38,572 bases of DNA, taken from assembly GCA_025060075.1 (NCBI GenBank), contig JANXCZ010000095.1:1-38572 (forward strand). The letters are read 5' to 3'. Both the position numbers and the translations under genes were made by a program. Below are positions 14,818 through 23,386 of the stretch, piece by piece (the first letter of the stretch is position 1; every line of letters begins with the position of its first letter). This DNA comes from Thermodesulfovibrio sp. Its GTDB lineage: Bacteria; Nitrospirota; Thermodesulfovibrionia; Thermodesulfovibrionales; Thermodesulfovibrionaceae. The notes beneath the pieces are model-generated. The model saw only the letters and a program-made list of their open reading frames with translations, searched no databases and was not told the DNA's origin.

Positions 14818-15234
14818 ATGATTCATTTCTTTTGTCCTTCTTGCTGGAGAGAAATATCAGAAAGTGTAGTTATGTGTCCTTATTGTAACTATGATTTGAG
14901 GGATTTTAATTGTCTGTCTTATGATGATAAGTTGATACTCTCACTAAAGCATCCGATAAAGGAAATAAGAAGACTGATAATTTTTTTAATAGGATTAAAA
15001 AAACTTAAAAAAGCACTGCCAGAACTTGAGAAAATGATAGAGTATGAAGAAGACCCTATTGTATTAATTGAAATTGTAAAAACGTTGCAACAAATTAATG
15101 ATAAATATGCAAAAGCTATTCTCAATAAAATGCGATTTCACAGATTTTCAATAATATCTCGGTATATTGAACAAATAGAATATTCTCAAATTAAAGAATT
15201 TTATGGCAAGGCAACAAATTTTAATAATAAATAA
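14818..15234 (+). CDS. Zinc-ribbon / HEAT-like protein of the pst cluster
   Basis: A 138-residue soluble protein I do not recognise as a named family. Residues 6-23 hold a CPSC and a CPYC 11 residues apart, a rubredoxin-type zinc ribbon. Residues about 40-105 read as two helical pairs of HEAT-like type (HPIKEIRRLIIFLIGLKKLK, then LPELEKMIEYEEDP and VKTLQQINDK), a protein-interaction scaffold. It follows pstB by 2 bases and precedes phoU by 60, so it is made with the transporter. HEAT and zinc-ribbon parts suggest a binding partner rather than an enzyme; a role in Pst-PhoU signalling is only an inference. Confidence 0.75.
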   Translation: MIHFFCPSCWREISESVVMCPYCNYDLRDFNCLSYDDKLILSLKHPIKEIRRLIIFLIGLKKLKKALPELEKMIEYEEDPIVLIEIVKTLQQINDKYAKAILNKMRFHRFSIISRYIEQIEYSQIKEFYGKATNFNNK

Positions 15235-15236
15235 GC

Positions 15237-15266
15237 TTGTTAATGAAAATCTTTAAGCTGTATAAT
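15237..15266 (+). promoter_or_regulatory. sigma70-type promoter of phoU
   Basis: TTGTTA at 15237-15242, an 18-bp spacer and a consensus TATAAT at 15261-15266, about 27 bases before the phoU ATG. No 11-bp Pho repeats are present (nearest TTAA cores are 13 bp apart), so phoU may be made constitutively as well as by read-through from pst. Confidence 0.65.
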
Positions 15267-15293
15267 AAGCTAGTGAAAGATTAGGAGGAAGTA

Positions 15294-16004
15294 ATGGGTA
15301 TTTTAGATGATGAATTGAGGAAATTAAAGGAAAGAATTTTAATACTTGGTTGTCTTGTAGAGGAAGGAATAAGAAAGGCAGTCAAGGCATTAATAGAAAG
15401 AGATAATGAACTTGCTAAACAAGTTATTTCAAGAGACAGCCTTATAAATGGGCTTGAAGTTGATATAAATGAAGAATGTATAAGGCTTATTGCTCTCAGA
15501 CAGCCTATGGCAAAGGATTTAAGATTTATTACTACAGCTATGAAGATAAGCACAGATCTTGAAAGAATGGGAGATCTTGCAGTAAATATTGCAGAGAGAG
15601 CAATTGAACTAAATCAAGAGCCATTTCTTAAGCCTTTTGTAAATATTCCGAAAATGGCTGAGATTACAGAAAGTATGGTAGAGGATGCTATTAATGCTTT
15701 TGTAAAAGAAGATGTAGACTTATGTTATGAAGTAATCAAAAGAGATGATCTGGTAGATGACCTTCTTGAGAAAAATCATAATGAACTATTCAACTTGATG
15801 ATAAAAAATCCAGAAATTATACCCATTGCTTTAAAGAGAATGTTTATTGCTAAATATCTTGAAAGAATATCTGATCATGCAACAAATATAGCAGAAATGG
15901 TTATTTATATGGTTGAGGGAAAAATGCTAAGAGGAACCTTTGTAACAGAGGAAATCCATAAGCTTTGCCTTGAAGATTTTATGTCAAGAAAAAGATTTCA
16001 ATAA
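15294..16004 (+). CDS. phoU: Phosphate-signalling protein PhoU
   Basis: A 236-residue, all-helical protein built of two repeats. Each repeat carries the metal-binding helix pattern: ITTAMKISTDLERMGDLAVNIAER and FIAKYLERISDHATNIAEM, with conserved E/D-x3-D residues. PhoU links Pst transporter state to the PhoR kinase and restrains phosphate uptake. AGGAGG precedes the ATG. It is separated from the pst genes by 59 bases holding its own promoter. Its 3' end overlaps the convergent OppD gene by 7 bases with no terminator visible. Confidence 0.95.
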   Translation: MGILDDELRKLKERILILGCLVEEGIRKAVKALIERDNELAKQVISRDSLINGLEVDINEECIRLIALRQPMAKDLRFITTAMKISTDLERMGDLAVNIAERAIELNQEPFLKPFVNIPKMAEITESMVEDAINAFVKEDVDLCYEVIKRDDLVDDLLEKNHNELFNLMIKNPEIIPIALKRMFIAKYLERISDHATNIAEMVIYMVEGKMLRGTFVTEEIHKLCLEDFMSRKRFQ

Positions 16005-16918
16005 AGCCAACATCTAACTAAATGTCCTGGACTTACTTCATGAAGACTGGGGGGTTCTTTCATACAGTTTTTATTTTTATAACTACATCTTGGATAAAAT
16101 ACGCATCCTTTTGGTAAATTTTTAAGATTTGGAATATTTCCAGGAATTCCTCTTATTTGTCTTTCCTCTCTTGGTATACAGCTTAAGAGAGCTTGAGTAT
16201 AAGGATGTAATGGATTTTTAAAGATTTCTTCAATTGAGCCAATTTCCATAATTCTGCCTGCATATAAAACCATTACTTTGTCTGCATATTCACCGAGTAT
16301 GTTAATATCATGTGTTATAAGTAGCATTGATCTATTCTCTTTCTTGACAAGCAAGTATAGGAGATCAAGAATTTCCTCCTGTACAGTTACATCCAGTGCT
16401 GTCGTAGGTTCATCAGCTATAATAAGTTCTGGTTCACATACTACAGCCATAGCTATCATTACTCTTTGTCTCATTCCACCTGAAAGCTGATGAGGATAAC
16501 TATTTATTACATGAGATATTTTAAGTTTGGAGAATAATTCTTGGGTTTTCTCTAAGGCCTCTTTTTTAGATATCTGATAATGATAAATAAGCATTTCTGC
16601 CACTTGATATCCAACTTTTAAAACAGGATTTAAAGATGTCATTGGATCTTGAAATATGCATGAAATCTCTCTTCCTCTTATCTTTCTAATTTCAGAGGCA
16701 TTAAGACTTGGAATATCCTTTCCTTTAAAGATTATATTACCCTTAATATTGAAATATTTAGGTAAAAGATTTATTATGGATAATCCTGTAAGGGTCTTGC
16801 CGCTACCACTTTCTCCGACAATAGAGAATATTTCACCTTTTTTAATCTGAAAGTTGAGGTTCTCTATAATTTTTAAATCTTTATAATAAATGTTGAGATT
16901 TTGAACATTTAAAAGCAC
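15998..16918 (-). CDS. Oligopeptide/dipeptide ABC transporter ATPase (OppD/DppD type), orphan
   Basis: A 306-residue ABC ATPase. Walker A GESGSGKT, Q-loop FQDPMTSLNP, signature LSGGMRQRV, Walker B LIIADEPTTALDV and H-loop ITHD are intact. The C-terminus carries the oligo_HPY extension (NPLHPYTQALL) and a four-Cys cluster CVFYPRCSYKNKNC...C typical of OppD/DppD; in some DppD proteins these cysteines bind a [4Fe-4S] cluster. No permease, binding protein or OppF partner is in the window, so it either serves components elsewhere or is a relic. The GTG start is 1 base after the HU/IHF stop. It is the last gene of the long aromatic/housekeeping operon. Confidence 0.9.
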   Translation of the reverse strand: MLLNVQNLNIYYKDLKIIENLNFQIKKGEIFSIVGESGSGKTLTGLSIINLLPKYFNIKGNIIFKGKDIPSLNASEIRKIRGREISCIFQDPMTSLNPVLKVGYQVAEMLIYHYQISKKEALEKTQELFSKLKISHVINSYPHQLSGGMRQRVMIAMAVVCEPELIIADEPTTALDVTVQEEILDLLYLLVKKENRSMLLITHDINILGEYADKVMVLYAGRIMEIGSIEEIFKNPLHPYTQALLSCIPREERQIRGIPGNIPNLKNLPKGCVFYPRCSYKNKNCMKEPPSLHEVSPGHLVRCWLY

Positions 16919-16919
16919 T

Positions 16920-17198
16920 TCATTTATTTAAAGCTTCCTTGAGAGCTTTGCTCATCTTAAAACTTATTACTCTCTGAGCTGGAACCTTGATTTGTTGTCC
17001 TGTCTTAGGATTTCTTGCCATTCTTTCTGGTCTTTGTTTTACTCTGAAGTTAGCAAATCCTCTTATTTCAATCTTTTCACCTTTTGAGAGAGTATCTTTC
17101 ATGCAGTCAAAAATCATATCTATTATTGTTTCAATCTGTTTTTTTGTTAAAATATCTACTTTTTTAGAGACTCTTTCAATTAAATCTGATTTCTTCAT
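16920..17198 (-). CDS. HU/IHF-family DNA-binding protein
   Basis: A 92-residue nucleoid protein of the DNABII family. KKSDLIERVSKK, the EIRGFANFRV turn and ARNPKTGQQIKVPAQRVISFK, the beta-arm with the DNA-intercalating proline in RNPKTG, are visible. The position next to rpsA and sppA and the RNPKTG arm recall IHF beta, whose gene follows rpsA in many proteobacteria; HU cannot be excluded. AGGAGG precedes the ATG. Confidence 0.9.
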   Translation of the reverse strand: MKKSDLIERVSKKVDILTKKQIETIIDMIFDCMKDTLSKGEKIEIRGFANFRVKQRPERMARNPKTGQQIKVPAQRVISFKMSKALKEALNK

Positions 17199-17213
17199 GC
17201 AACAGCCTCCTTG

Positions 17214-18074
17214 TTAGTTTTTTTGTAATATTGGCGAATATAGATAATAAACCTGTATATAAGGTAGAAACCTTTTTATTAATAACTCAATATCTCCATT
17301 TAAAAGTTCTCTTAAAATAGTTGATTTTCTCATTACTATTTCTGGTTCTCCTTTTATTTTAGCAAGTTGAGCAGCTATTTTTATCGCATGATCAAGATCA
17401 CCTATTTCATCTACAAGTCCAAGTTCCTTTGCTTTTAATCCAGTGAATACCCTTCCATCTGCTATCTTCCTTACTTGTTCAATTGGTATTTTTCGTCCTT
17501 CAGATACAGCTTTAATAAACTGCTCATGTATATCATCAGTTAATTTTTGTAAAATCTCTTTTTCTTCGTTTTGTAAGGATTTAAACGGTGATGTAATGTC
17601 CTTGTATTTACCACTTTTTACTACTTCTGTTTTAACTCCTACTTTATCAAGTAATCCCTTTATATTAGGTATTTCTATTAGTACTCCTATTGAGCCTGTA
17701 AGCGTTCCTGGATTGGCAACAATCTTTGTAGCTGGACAAGAAATATAGTAGCCTCCTGAAGCTGCCACAGAACCCATAGATACTACAACTGGTTTAAATT
17801 TAATCGTTCTTTTTATTTCTTCATATATTTCTTGTGCAGGAACAACAGCACCTCCAGGACTTTCTACTCTTAAAACAATAGCCTTTATGGAAGGATCTTT
17901 TCTGTACTGTTTAATCTCATCAATTGATAATCTTGAATCTACGATAATGCCCTTAATATTTACAATCGCTACTTTACCTGTACTTATGCTTATTTCCATA
18001 ATAGTTATGAAAAGACTTATTAAAATCAGCGTTCCAATAATTATAAGGAAATATTTAATCTTTTTGCTTTTCAT
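17214..18074 (-). CDS. sppA: Signal peptide peptidase SppA (short form)
   Basis: A 286-residue membrane-anchored serine protease that degrades cleaved signal peptides. One N-terminal helix (about residues 7-27) anchors it. Nucleophile Ser106 is in SVAASGGYY and general-base Lys158 in SGKYKDITSPFK, 52 residues apart as in Bacillus SppA. The short, single-domain form forms an octamer in Bacillus. The ATG lies 20 bases inside rpsA, so translation is coupled; the HU/IHF gene follows by 15 bases. Confidence 0.93.
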   Translation of the reverse strand: MKSKKIKYFLIIIGTLILISLFITIMEISISTGKVAIVNIKGIIVDSRLSIDEIKQYRKDPSIKAIVLRVESPGGAVVPAQEIYEEIKRTIKFKPVVVSMGSVAASGGYYISCPATKIVANPGTLTGSIGVLIEIPNIKGLLDKVGVKTEVVKSGKYKDITSPFKSLQNEEKEILQKLTDDIHEQFIKAVSEGRKIPIEQVRKIADGRVFTGLKAKELGLVDEIGDLDHAIKIAAQLAKIKGEPEIVMRKSTILRELLNGDIELLIKRFLPYIQVYYLYSPILQKN

Positions 18075-19668
18075 CTTCGTATGCCTTTTTCATACTAAGT
18101 CCAATTCTTCTTTTTTCTTTATCTACTCTTACAACCATTACCTTTATTTCATCTCCCTCTTTTACTGTTTGATTCTTATCAATCTCTGAATTGTAAACCA
18201 ATCCCTCTACAATGCCCTCTATATCAACAAATAATCCATGTTCTGTTCTTTTAATAACCTTGGCATTATAGACCTCGCCAACCTTGAATTTTTCAGGAAT
18301 CTCTCTAATCCATGGATCTTCGTAAAGTTGTTTTATACCCAAGGAAAGTTTTTCATTTTCTGGCTCAAGATTTAAAATAACAGCCTCAACTTTCTGTCCT
18401 TTTTTAAAGATTTGAGATGGATGATCAATATGCTTTGTCCAGGAAATATCAGAAATATGAACAAGACCATCAACCCCTTCAGGAAGTCTAACAAACACGC
18501 CAAAGTCTGTTATTGTCTTAACTTTTCCAGAAACTCTATCACCTACTTTGTATTTTTTAGCAACAACTTCCCAAGGTTTTGGTTTTAGTCTCTTAAGGCT
18601 TAAAGATATTCTTCTGTTTTCTTTATCAATATCAATAATTTTTACATTGATCCATTCATCTACCTCAGCATAGTATGTAGGATGCTTCGGAGTTGTCCAG
18701 TCAAGTTCACTTATATGAACAAGTCCTTCAACTCCCTCTTCAAGTTCAACGAAAAGACCAAATTCTTCAATTTTTGTTACTTTTCCTCTAACCTTCATAT
18801 CAGGATGATATCTTTTTTCAATATTTTCCCATGGATCAGGTTTTTTCTGTTTATATCCAAGAGTTATTCTTTCATTTTCAGTATCAGCTTTTAGAACTAC
18901 AAACTCATACTCAGATCCTACTTTAAAAAACTGAGAAGGATGTTTCACCTTTCCCCATGATATATCTGAAATATGAAGAAAGCCATCTAAGCCCCCAAGG
19001 TCAACAAAGACTCCATAGTTAGTTATATTTTTTACAACTCCCTTTATTCTTTCTCCTTCTTTAATTTTTTTAAGTAACTCTTGTTTCATTCTCTCTTTTT
19101 CTTCCTGTAGATAGGCTTTTCTTGAAAAGATCAAAGATGTTTTAAGATTTCTCCAAGGTCCATAGAGATTTTTTGGAGGATCCATTTTTTCTATTTTTAC
19201 TTTCAGAGTTTTTCCTATATATTCATCAAGAGATTTTGGTTTTCCAAGTTCAAGTAGTGATGTTGGAATAAAGCCGCTTATTCCATAGAAGGATGTTAAA
19301 ACTCCACCCTTTGTTTTTCCAGTAATCTTTACCTCAACTGGTATTCCTCTTTCATAGGCGTTCATTAAAATTTCCCAGCCTTTTATTCTTAATGCTCTAT
19401 TTTTTGATAAAGATATCGTTCCCTGTGCATCGTCTATTTTTTCAATAAAAACTTCTATTTCATCTGACTCTTTTATATTTTTTAGTTCTTCTTCGGAAAA
19501 CTCATGAAGAGGGATAATTCCTTCAAATTTATAACCTATATCCACTATTACACCGTCATTTCTTACTCCCATTATTTTCCCTTTTATAATTTCTCCCTTT
19601 TCTACATGAGACAGTGAGCCTTCATATAAACTTTCCAACTCTTGTTTTTCACTAATCTGATTCTGCAT
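18055..19668 (-). CDS. rpsA: 30S ribosomal protein S1, six S1 repeats
   Basis: A 537-residue ribosomal protein S1 that helps mRNA bind the 30S subunit. Six OB-fold repeats lie at about residues 22-88, 105-178, 195-270, 282-355, 368-441 and 455-527. The first two are divergent (ribosome-docking), the middle ones carry the canonical FGVFVDL / GLVHISDISW pattern. Length and repeat number match proteobacterial S1. AAGGAGG precedes the ATG by 10 bases. ispH lies 15 bases upstream. Confidence 0.95.
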   Translation of the reverse strand: MQNQISEKQELESLYEGSLSHVEKGEIIKGKIMGVRNDGVIVDIGYKFEGIIPLHEFSEEELKNIKESDEIEVFIEKIDDAQGTISLSKNRALRIKGWEILMNAYERGIPVEVKITGKTKGGVLTSFYGISGFIPTSLLELGKPKSLDEYIGKTLKVKIEKMDPPKNLYGPWRNLKTSLIFSRKAYLQEEKERMKQELLKKIKEGERIKGVVKNITNYGVFVDLGGLDGFLHISDISWGKVKHPSQFFKVGSEYEFVVLKADTENERITLGYKQKKPDPWENIEKRYHPDMKVRGKVTKIEEFGLFVELEEGVEGLVHISELDWTTPKHPTYYAEVDEWINVKIIDIDKENRRISLSLKRLKPKPWEVVAKKYKVGDRVSGKVKTITDFGVFVRLPEGVDGLVHISDISWTKHIDHPSQIFKKGQKVEAVILNLEPENEKLSLGIKQLYEDPWIREIPEKFKVGEVYNAKVIKRTEHGLFVDIEGIVEGLVYNSEIDKNQTVKEGDEIKVMVVRVDKEKRRIGLSMKKAYEDEKQKD

Positions 19669-19682
19669 CGTCCAGTTCCTCC

Positions 19683-20552
19683 TTAATTTATAAACTTTTT
19701 AATTTTATCAATAACTTCATTAATTATCCACTGTGGAGTTGATGCACCTGCTGTAACACCAATTTTTTTAGCAGATTCAATCCATTCTTTGTCAATCTCT
19801 TGAGCATCTTCTATATGGTATGTCTTTACTCCTATTTTTCTACAGAGATTGGCAAGTTGTGTAGTGTTTGCACTGTTTTTCCCTCCAACAACAATCATCA
19901 AATCAACCTCTTGGGCAACTTTTTTTGTTTCCTCAAGTCTTTTTGATGTAAAATTGCACAATGTATTAAAAATTCTTATTTCTTCAAACTCATCAAGGGA
20001 GTTTATTATTTTATTCATTATTTCTTTAACCTTAGACAATGGTTGAGTTGTCTGTTGAATTATACCAATTTTTTTATCAAGAGTTGGAATTTTTTCAAGC
20101 TCTGTAAGCTCATTTTGAGCATAATTGATTACAACTGCTTTTTCTCCTGCATAGCTAAGTATACCTTTTACTTCTGGATGTTCCTTGTCTCCGATTATTA
20201 AAACTTGATAGTCTTCATAAGCTAATTTTTCAGCAAGATTTTGAGCTTTTTTTACAAACGGACATGTAGCATCAATTACTTCACAGCCAAGCTTTTTTAT
20301 CTCAATAAGCTTCTCCTTTGGAATTCCATGAGCTCTAATTATTAATGTTTCTATGTTCTTTTGAGAAATATCATCTACTGGATATACTCCTAATTCTTTT
20401 AGTTTTTCTACAACTTGAGGATTGTGAATTATAGGACCTAAGGTGAAAACTCCATCTTTATGTCTTTTTGCAACATCAAAGGCTATATCAATTGCCCTTT
20501 TTACCCCAAAACAAAAACCTGCACCTTCTACAAGGATAATATCCTTTTTCAT
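19683..20552 (-). CDS. ispH: 4-hydroxy-3-methylbut-2-enyl diphosphate reductase
   Basis: A 289-residue IspH (LytB), last enzyme of the MEP isoprenoid pathway, making IPP and DMAPP. The three cluster cysteines are Cys14 (AGFCFGV), Cys97 (ATCPFV) and Cys199 (NTLCNFTSKR); conserved His residues lie in IIHNPQVV, RAHGIP and KEHPEVKG. The only good start is ATG 20552, which has no clear ribosome site and follows cmk by 24 bases. The ispH-rpsA juxtaposition is common; in some bacteria the two are fused. Confidence 0.96.
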   Translation of the reverse strand: MKKDIILVEGAGFCFGVKRAIDIAFDVAKRHKDGVFTLGPIIHNPQVVEKLKELGVYPVDDISQKNIETLIIRAHGIPKEKLIEIKKLGCEVIDATCPFVKKAQNLAEKLAYEDYQVLIIGDKEHPEVKGILSYAGEKAVVINYAQNELTELEKIPTLDKKIGIIQQTTQPLSKVKEIMNKIINSLDEFEEIRIFNTLCNFTSKRLEETKKVAQEVDLMIVVGGKNSANTTQLANLCRKIGVKTYHIEDAQEIDKEWIESAKKIGVTAGASTPQWIINEVIDKIKKFIN

Positions 20553-20575
20553 ACTGTTTTTGATAATACATGATA

Positions 20576-21244
20576 TTAAGCATCCTCTGCAACTTTTTTT
20601 AAAACTATTGAGACAACTTCTTGTAGTGTAAGTTCTGATGTATCAATATAAAAAGCATCACTACTTATTCTTAATGGAGAAATTTCTCTTAAGGAGTCTT
20701 TCTTGTCTCTTTCTATTACATCTTTTAATGCTTCTTCAAAGGTTATATTTTTGCCTGATTTTATAAGTTGCTCAAATCTTCTCTTTGCTCTTATCTCAGT
20801 AGATGCATCAAGATAAAACTTTTTCCATGCATCAGGGAAAACAACTGTTGTCATGTCTCTGCCTTCAGCTACAATGTTTGCCTCTTTAGCAAAGTTTCTT
20901 TGAATAGGAAGTAGAAAATCTCTAACAACTTTAAGCATAGAAATTTGAGAAGTAATCTCTCCAACTTTTGGATCTCTAATTAAATCTGAAACATCCTCAT
21001 CTGATAGGAAAACTCTTCCATTTTTATAGTGAATCTTTATATTTTTAATTTCTTTTTCTATTTCTTGTTCATTTAAAGATAAAAAGTCATTGATATGGTT
21101 GAATTTTTTTAAAAGATAGTATGCTACTGCTCTATACAAAGCGCCTGTATCAAGATATTGAAATCCTAAGGCCTTTGCTACTTCTCTAGAAACTGTGCTT
21201 TTGCCTGCTCCTGATGGTCCATCAATTGCTATTACTTTTTTCAT
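20576..21244 (-). CDS. cmk: Cytidylate kinase
   Basis: A 222-residue kinase that phosphorylates CMP and dCMP. The P-loop GPSGAGKST (residues 9-17), LDTGALYRA, EGRDMTTVVFPDA and RDKKDSLREISPL are family hallmarks. Start ATG overlaps the aroA stop by 4 bases (ATGA). Confidence 0.95.
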   Translation of the reverse strand: MKKVIAIDGPSGAGKSTVSREVAKALGFQYLDTGALYRAVAYYLLKKFNHINDFLSLNEQEIEKEIKNIKIHYKNGRVFLSDEDVSDLIRDPKVGEITSQISMLKVVRDFLLPIQRNFAKEANIVAEGRDMTTVVFPDAWKKFYLDASTEIRAKRRFEQLIKSGKNITFEEALKDVIERDKKDSLREISPLRISSDAFYIDTSELTLQEVVSIVLKKVAEDA

Positions 21245-22533
21245 TTTTGAAGTATCTCCAGTAAGTCATAAAAATTAGGGAATGATATATCAACACATTC
21301 TGCGTTTTTTATTGTAGTTTCTCCCTCTGCGATTAGTCCTGCTATGCTTAATGCCATTGCTATTCTATGGTCTTGATAGGAGTAAACCTCAGTTCCAATG
21401 AGTGTGCATGGTCCTTCTATTTCTACTCCATCTTCAAACTCTTCTAAAGTAGCACCCATTTTCCTTAACTCTGATGTCATAGCTTTAATTCTATCCGATT
21501 CTTTTACTCTTAAATCTTTGGCATCTCTTATAATGGTTTTACCTTCTGATTGAGTTGCTACTACACAAAGAACTGGAAATTCATCTATTAGTTTTGGAAT
21601 CATATCCCCTTGCACAGTAATTCCTTTAAGCTTAGGTGAGCTTTTTACAAATATATCTCCAACAGGTTCTCCCGCTTGTTCAGTTATATTTAAAACTTCT
21701 ATATTTGCTCCCATTTTTTTTAAAATTTCAAGAAATCCTGTTCTTGTATTATTGAGATTAACATTTTTAATTAATACTTCTGAGTTTGGAACTATGCAAG
21801 CACCAGCTATAAAAAATGAAGCAGAAGAAAAATCATTTGGAATAGTTATCTCAAAACAATTAAGATCACTCTTAGGAGGATAAATTGTTATAGTATTACC
21901 ATTTATATTGATATGAACACCTATATTTTTCAACATTCTCTCTGTGTGGTCTCTGCTTTTATGTGGTTGTATCAGTGTTGTTTCGTCTTTAGCATAAAGT
22001 GCTGCAAGTAAAATAGAACTTTTTACTTGAGCACTTGCTATTGGCATTTCATAAGTTATTCCTCTTAAGAAACCTCCCTTTATAACAATAGGGGGAAATC
22101 TATTTTCATCTCTTCCTATAATATTTGCACCCATAAGTGAAAGAGGGCTTATAATACGCTTCATAGGTCTGTATCTTAATGAGTCATCTCCTGTAAGAAC
22201 TGTAAGGAATCGCTGTCCTGCAGCTATTCCACTTAATAGTCTTATTGTTGTACCTGAGTTTCCGCAGTCAATTACATTGTCAGGCTCTTTTAAAGAATAT
22301 AAGCCTTTTCCATGAACTATAATCTCTTTTGAGTCAGTTATATCTATTTCTACTCCAAGAGATTTCATAGCATTTATAGTGCTTATAGGGTCTTTTGCCC
22401 ATAGAAAGTTTTTTATTCTTGAGTCTCCCTTTGCCAAAGAAGCAAACATGACTGCTCTGTGAGATATAGATTTATCCGGCGGAGGCGTTATTTCTCCCTT
22501 TAATGCCTTGGCTTTTTTAATTACTCTATCCAT
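21241..22533 (-). CDS. aroA: 3-phosphoshikimate 1-carboxyvinyltransferase (EPSP synthase)
   Basis: A 430-residue two-domain enzyme joining shikimate-3-phosphate and PEP. PPPDKSISHR binds the substrates; GNSGTTIRLL, DFSSASFFIAGA, DEFPVLCVVA (catalytic Asp/Glu) and KESDRIKAM follow in order. GNSGTT is the variant of the usual GNAGTA/GNSGTT PEP loop seen in class II-like enzymes. ATG abuts the tyrA stop; length is standard. Confidence 0.95.
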   Translation of the reverse strand: MDRVIKKAKALKGEITPPPDKSISHRAVMFASLAKGDSRIKNFLWAKDPISTINAMKSLGVEIDITDSKEIIVHGKGLYSLKEPDNVIDCGNSGTTIRLLSGIAAGQRFLTVLTGDDSLRYRPMKRIISPLSLMGANIIGRDENRFPPIVIKGGFLRGITYEMPIASAQVKSSILLAALYAKDETTLIQPHKSRDHTERMLKNIGVHININGNTITIYPPKSDLNCFEITIPNDFSSASFFIAGACIVPNSEVLIKNVNLNNTRTGFLEILKKMGANIEVLNITEQAGEPVGDIFVKSSPKLKGITVQGDMIPKLIDEFPVLCVVATQSEGKTIIRDAKDLRVKESDRIKAMTSELRKMGATLEEFEDGVEIEGPCTLIGTEVYSYQDHRIAMALSIAGLIAEGETTIKNAECVDISFPNFYDLLEILQK

Positions 22534-23385
22534 TTAGTCAATCTCTTGTCTTAGTTTTTTTGCTTTTTCTATAAATTTTTCTATTTGCTCTGAGTCCTTT
22601 TTATAAAGCATATTTTTTATTTTTTCAATATTTTTTATAAAAACCTCAAGACACTCTAAGATATTTTTATCATTCATTAAAAAAATGTCTCTCCAGACTT
22701 CTGGAGAGCTTTTGGCAATTCTTGTGGCATCTTTAAAGCCTGAGCCAGCATAGTTTATGAAACTTTTATCCATCTCTGAAACTGTGTTTACCATACAAAA
22801 ACATATTAAATGCGGAAGATGGCTTACTAAAGCATAGACTTTATCATGATGCTCTGCGCTCATGAATTCAACTTGAGCACCTAACTTCTGCCAAAGATTA
22901 GTTATTCTTTCCAGTGCAGATTTGTTCGTATTTTCAGTAGGAGTTATAATCACCTTAGCTTTCTTGAAGAGATCTCCTCTTGCATTTTCAAAGCCTGTCT
23001 TTTCTGAACCAGCTATCGGATGGGTTCCAACAAAGTATACTCCTTTTGGTAAGATTCTTTCAAAGATATCTATTACGCTTTTTTTTACACTTCCTACATC
23101 AATAATTATCGTTTCCTCTTTAAGATGTTTTATCATATCCATTATAATACTCTCAAATATACCAGTAGGTGTTGCCAATACAATAAGTTCTGCTTGACAA
23201 GCATCTTTAAATGAGGTTGTATAACTGTCTATTATTCCAAGTTTTAGTGCTTCTTTAAGTCTTTGCTCATTTCTTCCATAACCAATAATTTTTTGAGTTA
23301 GTTTTTTTTCTTTTAATGCTAAGGCTAAGGAGCCTCCAATTAGTCCAACTCCAACGATTGATACAGTTTTAAATCCATCTTCCAT
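22534..23385 (-). CDS. tyrA: Prephenate/arogenate dehydrogenase
   Basis: A 283-residue NAD(P)-dependent dehydrogenase making the tyrosine precursor. The Rossmann motif GVGLIGGSLALALK opens the protein. GTHPIAGSEKTG carries the active-site His, and HDKVYALVSHLPHLI the second catalytic region. It has no fused chorismate mutase or ACT domain. AGGGAAG is the ribosome site; aroF ends one base before the start triplet region. Confidence 0.93.
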   Translation of the reverse strand: MEDGFKTVSIVGVGLIGGSLALALKEKKLTQKIIGYGRNEQRLKEALKLGIIDSYTTSFKDACQAELIVLATPTGIFESIIMDMIKHLKEETIIIDVGSVKKSVIDIFERILPKGVYFVGTHPIAGSEKTGFENARGDLFKKAKVIITPTENTNKSALERITNLWQKLGAQVEFMSAEHHDKVYALVSHLPHLICFCMVNTVSEMDKSFINYAGSGFKDATRIAKSSPEVWRDIFLMNDKNILECLEVFIKNIEKIKNMLYKKDSEQIEKFIEKAKKLRQEID

Positions 23386-23386
23386 G

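Noticed and set aside
15238-15266. A fourth Pho-type box in front of phoU
   Set aside because: The TTAA cores are 13 bp apart and only two are present; a normal TTGTTA-18-TATAAT promoter explains the region.
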